NCBI GenBank assembly: GCA_019637095.1
Contig: JAHBWG010000037.1
Span: 23,731 to 87,730, forward strand
From: Sandaracinaceae bacterium
Lineage (GTDB): Bacteria; Myxococcota_A; Polyangia; Polyangiales; Sandaracinaceae
Reading direction: 5' to 3'
DNA length: 64,000 nt
Part shown: in pieces, positions 62,632-64,000 of the stretch
Layout of the letters: every line of letters starts with the position of its first letter
Numbering within the stretch: position 1 is the stretch's first letter
Position numbers and translations under genes: made by a program
Notes under the pieces: generated by a model
The model's database searches: none
What the model saw: the letters and a program-made list of their open reading frames with translations, nothing else
What the model was told of the DNA's origin: nothing

Positions 62632-63045
62632 CTACTTCGTCCGCAGGAACCGCGCGAGCAAGTCGAGCTCGCCCGAGCCCGCCTTCTCTCCGAGCGCCGC
62701 GCGCGCGGCCGCGTCGAGGCTCGAGCCCGTGACGATCGGCGCCTCCGGGAGCGGCGTCCCCGCGAAGCCCTCGACGCACTGGTAGGCGTTCTCGCCGCAG
62801 AGCACGGAGTCCGCGTAGTGCTCCGCCCCGATCGCCGCGAGCTGCTCGAGGTCCTGGACCTTGCCCACGAGCGCGTGCGCGTCGGGCGCGCCGCTGACCT
62901 CTTCCTTGACCAGGACCGCGGTCGTCAGCGTGAAGCGCTGGCGCTCCGGGCGCGTGATCATGACGTCTCCGTCCACCTCGACGCGGTCCTCCGACAGCCA
63001 GAGGTCCAGCATGGACTGCGGGACGAAGAGGCGGTTCGGGCCCAT
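62632..63045 (-). CDS. Unknown protein heading the haem operon
   Basis: The product is 137 residues and soluble. The N-terminal half reads NRLFVPQSMLDLWLSEDRVE and VDGDVMITRPERQRF, a small beta domain, followed by helices with two Cys (VLCGENAYQCVEGF) and a Leu-rich end. I know no function; its consistent place ahead of ccsA-hemA-hemC suggests a regulatory or assembly role in haem metabolism. The ATG at 63045 follows a TACCAT hexamer by 7 nt with no Shine-Dalgarno, so the operon's mRNA would begin at this codon. Confidence 0.75.
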   Translation of the reverse strand: MGPNRLFVPQSMLDLWLSEDRVEVDGDVMITRPERQRFTLTTAVLVKEEVSGAPDAHALVGKVQDLEQLAAIGAEHYADSVLCGENAYQCVEGFAGTPLPEAPIVTGSSLDAAARAALGEKAGSGELDLLARFLRTK

Positions 63046-63052
63046 CGCCCCG

Positions 63053-63058
63053 ATGGTA
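63053..63058 (-). promoter_or_regulatory. -10-like TACCAT, N7 before the haem operon ATG
   Basis: TACCAT on the minus strand is 7 nt before the ATG at 63045. A weak TTGGTG lies 18 nt further upstream and could be the -35. It shares an 87-nt divergent region with the thioredoxin promoter. Confidence 0.5.
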
Positions 63059-63072
63059 CCGCGCGCGCGCGA

Positions 63073-63101
63073 TTGACACCAACCCCGGCGGTCTCTACTA
63101 C
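63073..63101 (+). promoter_or_regulatory. Sigma70 promoter of thioredoxin
   Basis: TTGACA (63073-63078), 17-nt spacer and TACTAC (63096-63101). It is the best consensus promoter in the window and gives a leader of about 25 nt carrying GGAGAGG before the ATG. Confidence 0.7.
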
Positions 63102-63132
63102 TTGCGGGTTAGGTTCGAACCTGGAGAGGCAC

Positions 63133-63462
63133 ATGGCAGGGAAGAACGTCATCGCGGTCAACGACCTGAACTTCGATACAGAGGTCGTAAACAGCGATCA
63201 GCCCGTGCTGGTCGACTTCACCGCGACCTGGTGCGGGCCCTGCCGCCAGATCGCGCCCCTCGTCGATCAGCTCGCGGACGAGTACCACGGCCGCGCGAAG
63301 GTCGCGAAGCTCGACATCGACGAGAGCCCGGAGACCGCGCGGCGCTTCCAGATCCGCGGCGTCCCGACGATCCTCGTCTTCAAGGGCGGGCAGGTCGTGG
63401 ACCAGCAGGTCGGCCTCGCGCCCAAGACGGTCCTCGCCAACAAGATCGAGGGCGCGCTCTGA
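63133..63462 (+). CDS. trxA: Thioredoxin
   Basis: The product is 109 residues, the standard thioredoxin length. The redox site is WCGPC at 33-37 (Cys34 and Cys37), preceded by VLVDFTATW and followed by the cis-proline loop RGVPTILVFKGG. It reduces protein disulfides in the cytosol using thioredoxin reductase. The ATG has GGAGAGG 5 nt upstream. It is divergent from the haem operon. A stem-loop and the third copy of the dispersed repeat follow the stop by 8 nt. Confidence 0.97.
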   Translation: MAGKNVIAVNDLNFDTEVVNSDQPVLVDFTATWCGPCRQIAPLVDQLADEYHGRAKVAKLDIDESPETARRFQIRGVPTILVFKGGQVVDQQVGLAPKTVLANKIEGAL

Positions 63463-63469
63463 GTTGGCT

Positions 63470-63576
63470 GGAGGGGCTGTTCCCGCCCCTCCCCCACGCG
63501 CCAAAGCCGCGACGGGTCCCCCACCCAAGTCGAACGCGGCGCAACCGCGTTCGACCCCATCGCGGGGCGATGGGCT
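63470..63576 (+). repeat. Multi-hairpin dispersed repeat, copy 3 (truncated)
   Basis: It starts with a terminator-like hairpin GGAGGGGC/7 nt/GCCCCTCC (63470-63492), then GAACGCGG/5 nt/CCGCGTTC (63532-63552) and CCCATCGC/ggg/GCGATGGG (63556-63574). The tail present in copies 1 and 2 is missing; instead an 8-bp direct repeat TCGATTGT occurs twice (63576-63591). Confidence 0.8.
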
Positions 63577-63621
63577 CGATTGTTCGATTGTTGGCGGAGG
63601 GCGCTCCGGACCCGGCGAGGC

Positions 63622-64000
63622 TCATCCCGGCGGGAGGGGATCGACCGCGGTCGGGGTCCGCTGGCTGTCGCGGAGCGCCTCGAGCATGCGATCGAGCTCG
63701 CGGGCACGCGCCGCGTCCGCGCGGCGCTGGCCTGCGATGAGGAAGCCGACGCCGACGATCGCCACCGCGAGCAGCACGGCGATCACGACGATCACGAGGC
63801 CCGCCTTGCGTCGCTTCGGAGCCGGCGCGTAGCGGCGGTGCTTCGGCTCTACGATGGCGGTGCCGCCCTCGAACGCCTCGAACCCGGCCATCGGCGCGCC
63901 GCTCGAGGAGGCGGCCGCTGGCGGCGGCGCGAAGGGCGTGGCGCTGGGGACGGCGGCTGGCGGCGCGGGCGCGGCGGCTGCGGCGGCGGGGAGCGGCATC
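63622..64000 (-). CDS. C-terminal part of a membrane protein (start outside or at the edge)
   Basis: The frame is open at the window edge, with an ATG at 63999 that may not be the true start. The visible 125 residues are a Pro/Ala-rich linker (about 1-35), a short segment with basic RRYAPAPKRRK, one transmembrane helix (about 67-90) and a helical charged tail. It looks like the end of a larger membrane-anchored protein whose folded domain is outside the window. No family can be named from this part. Confidence 0.55.
   Translation of the reverse strand, partial: MPLPAAAAAAPAPPAAVPSATPFAPPPAAASSSGAPMAGFEAFEGGTAIVEPKHRRYAPAPKRRKAGLVIVVIAVLLAVAIVGVGFLIAGQRRADAARARELDRMLEALRDSQRTPTAVDPLPPG

Noticed and set aside
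1..64000. tRNA, rRNA, IS elements, prophage or CRISPR loci
   Set aside because: Scanning gaps by eye I found no cloverleaf-like sequence with CCA end, no transposase or integrase domains and no phage structural genes. A covariance search would be needed to exclude small RNAs.

Overview
The window is very GC-rich, with coding regions packed end to end and many GTG and TTG starts. It carries several myxobacterial hallmarks: a MYXO-CTERM sorting tail, lipoproteins with Asp/Ala/Gly/Pro-rich linkers, an FHA-sigma54 activator, an HxD-type Ser/Thr kinase and a giant TPR protein. I infer a chromosome segment from a Myxococcota member, probably of the Polyangia type. I see no tRNA, rRNA, CRISPR array, insertion sequence or replication origin. 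No gap without a gene exceeds about 300 bases once the small iron-regulated ORF at 377-583 is counted.

Layout. 1-700: the edge of an iron-regulated minus-strand unit with a Fur box inside its promoter. 686-5450: a fused double short-chain dehydrogenase, two secreted or surface proteins (one a probable five-bladed propeller) and a rhomboid protease. 5537-16957: a 3176-residue TPR protein, a coupled lipoprotein and a PEBP protein. 17196-21494: an FHA-sigma54 activator, a small unknown, a Ser/Thr kinase and a Cys-rich lipoprotein. 21625-23141: a GntR repressor coupled to a DUF1648 membrane protein. 23198-27381: a sugar-binding lipoprotein divergent from an isomerase-pentulokinase pair, forming a small sugar-catabolic locus.

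27664-35526: secreted and PHP-domain proteins, then a three-gene operon led by a membrane-anchored GNAT fusion, then a small lipoprotein. 35563-39611: a HIT-PLD-helicase protein that is a candidate type IV restriction/defence enzyme, preceded by a methyltransferase. 39701-42091: a membrane protein with an ExbD-like tail. 42159-47372: four genes whose start and stop codons overlap at every junction (KAS III-like synthase, FAD oxidoreductase, tandem alarmone-hydrolase-like HD protein, SEC-C-RelE/ParE-like fusion). 47423-51613: a disintegrin-like MYXO-CTERM protein, a three-repeat lipoprotein and a small unknown. 51696-54710: a squalene-hopene-cyclase-like protein fused to an MpaB/Lcp-type oxygenase domain, the most striking gene in the window. 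54805-59408: a GIDE-like membrane protein, a lipase, a diamine acetyltransferase, a small Roadblock-like protein and an ArsA/GET3-type ATPase. 59494-63045: a haem operon (unknown-ccsA-hemA-hemC). 63133-64000: thioredoxin and a partial membrane protein.

Three signals run across the window. First, at least ten genes have a TAnnnT hexamer exactly 6-7 nt before the start codon and no Shine-Dalgarno, which suggests widespread leaderless transcripts; this decides several starts below. Second, a multi-hairpin dispersed repeat occurs three times (about 16.97, 27.46 and 63.47 kb), each time immediately after a gene. Third, a 32-nt hairpin repeat occurs twice in opposite orientations (2373 and 35121), each at a gene end.
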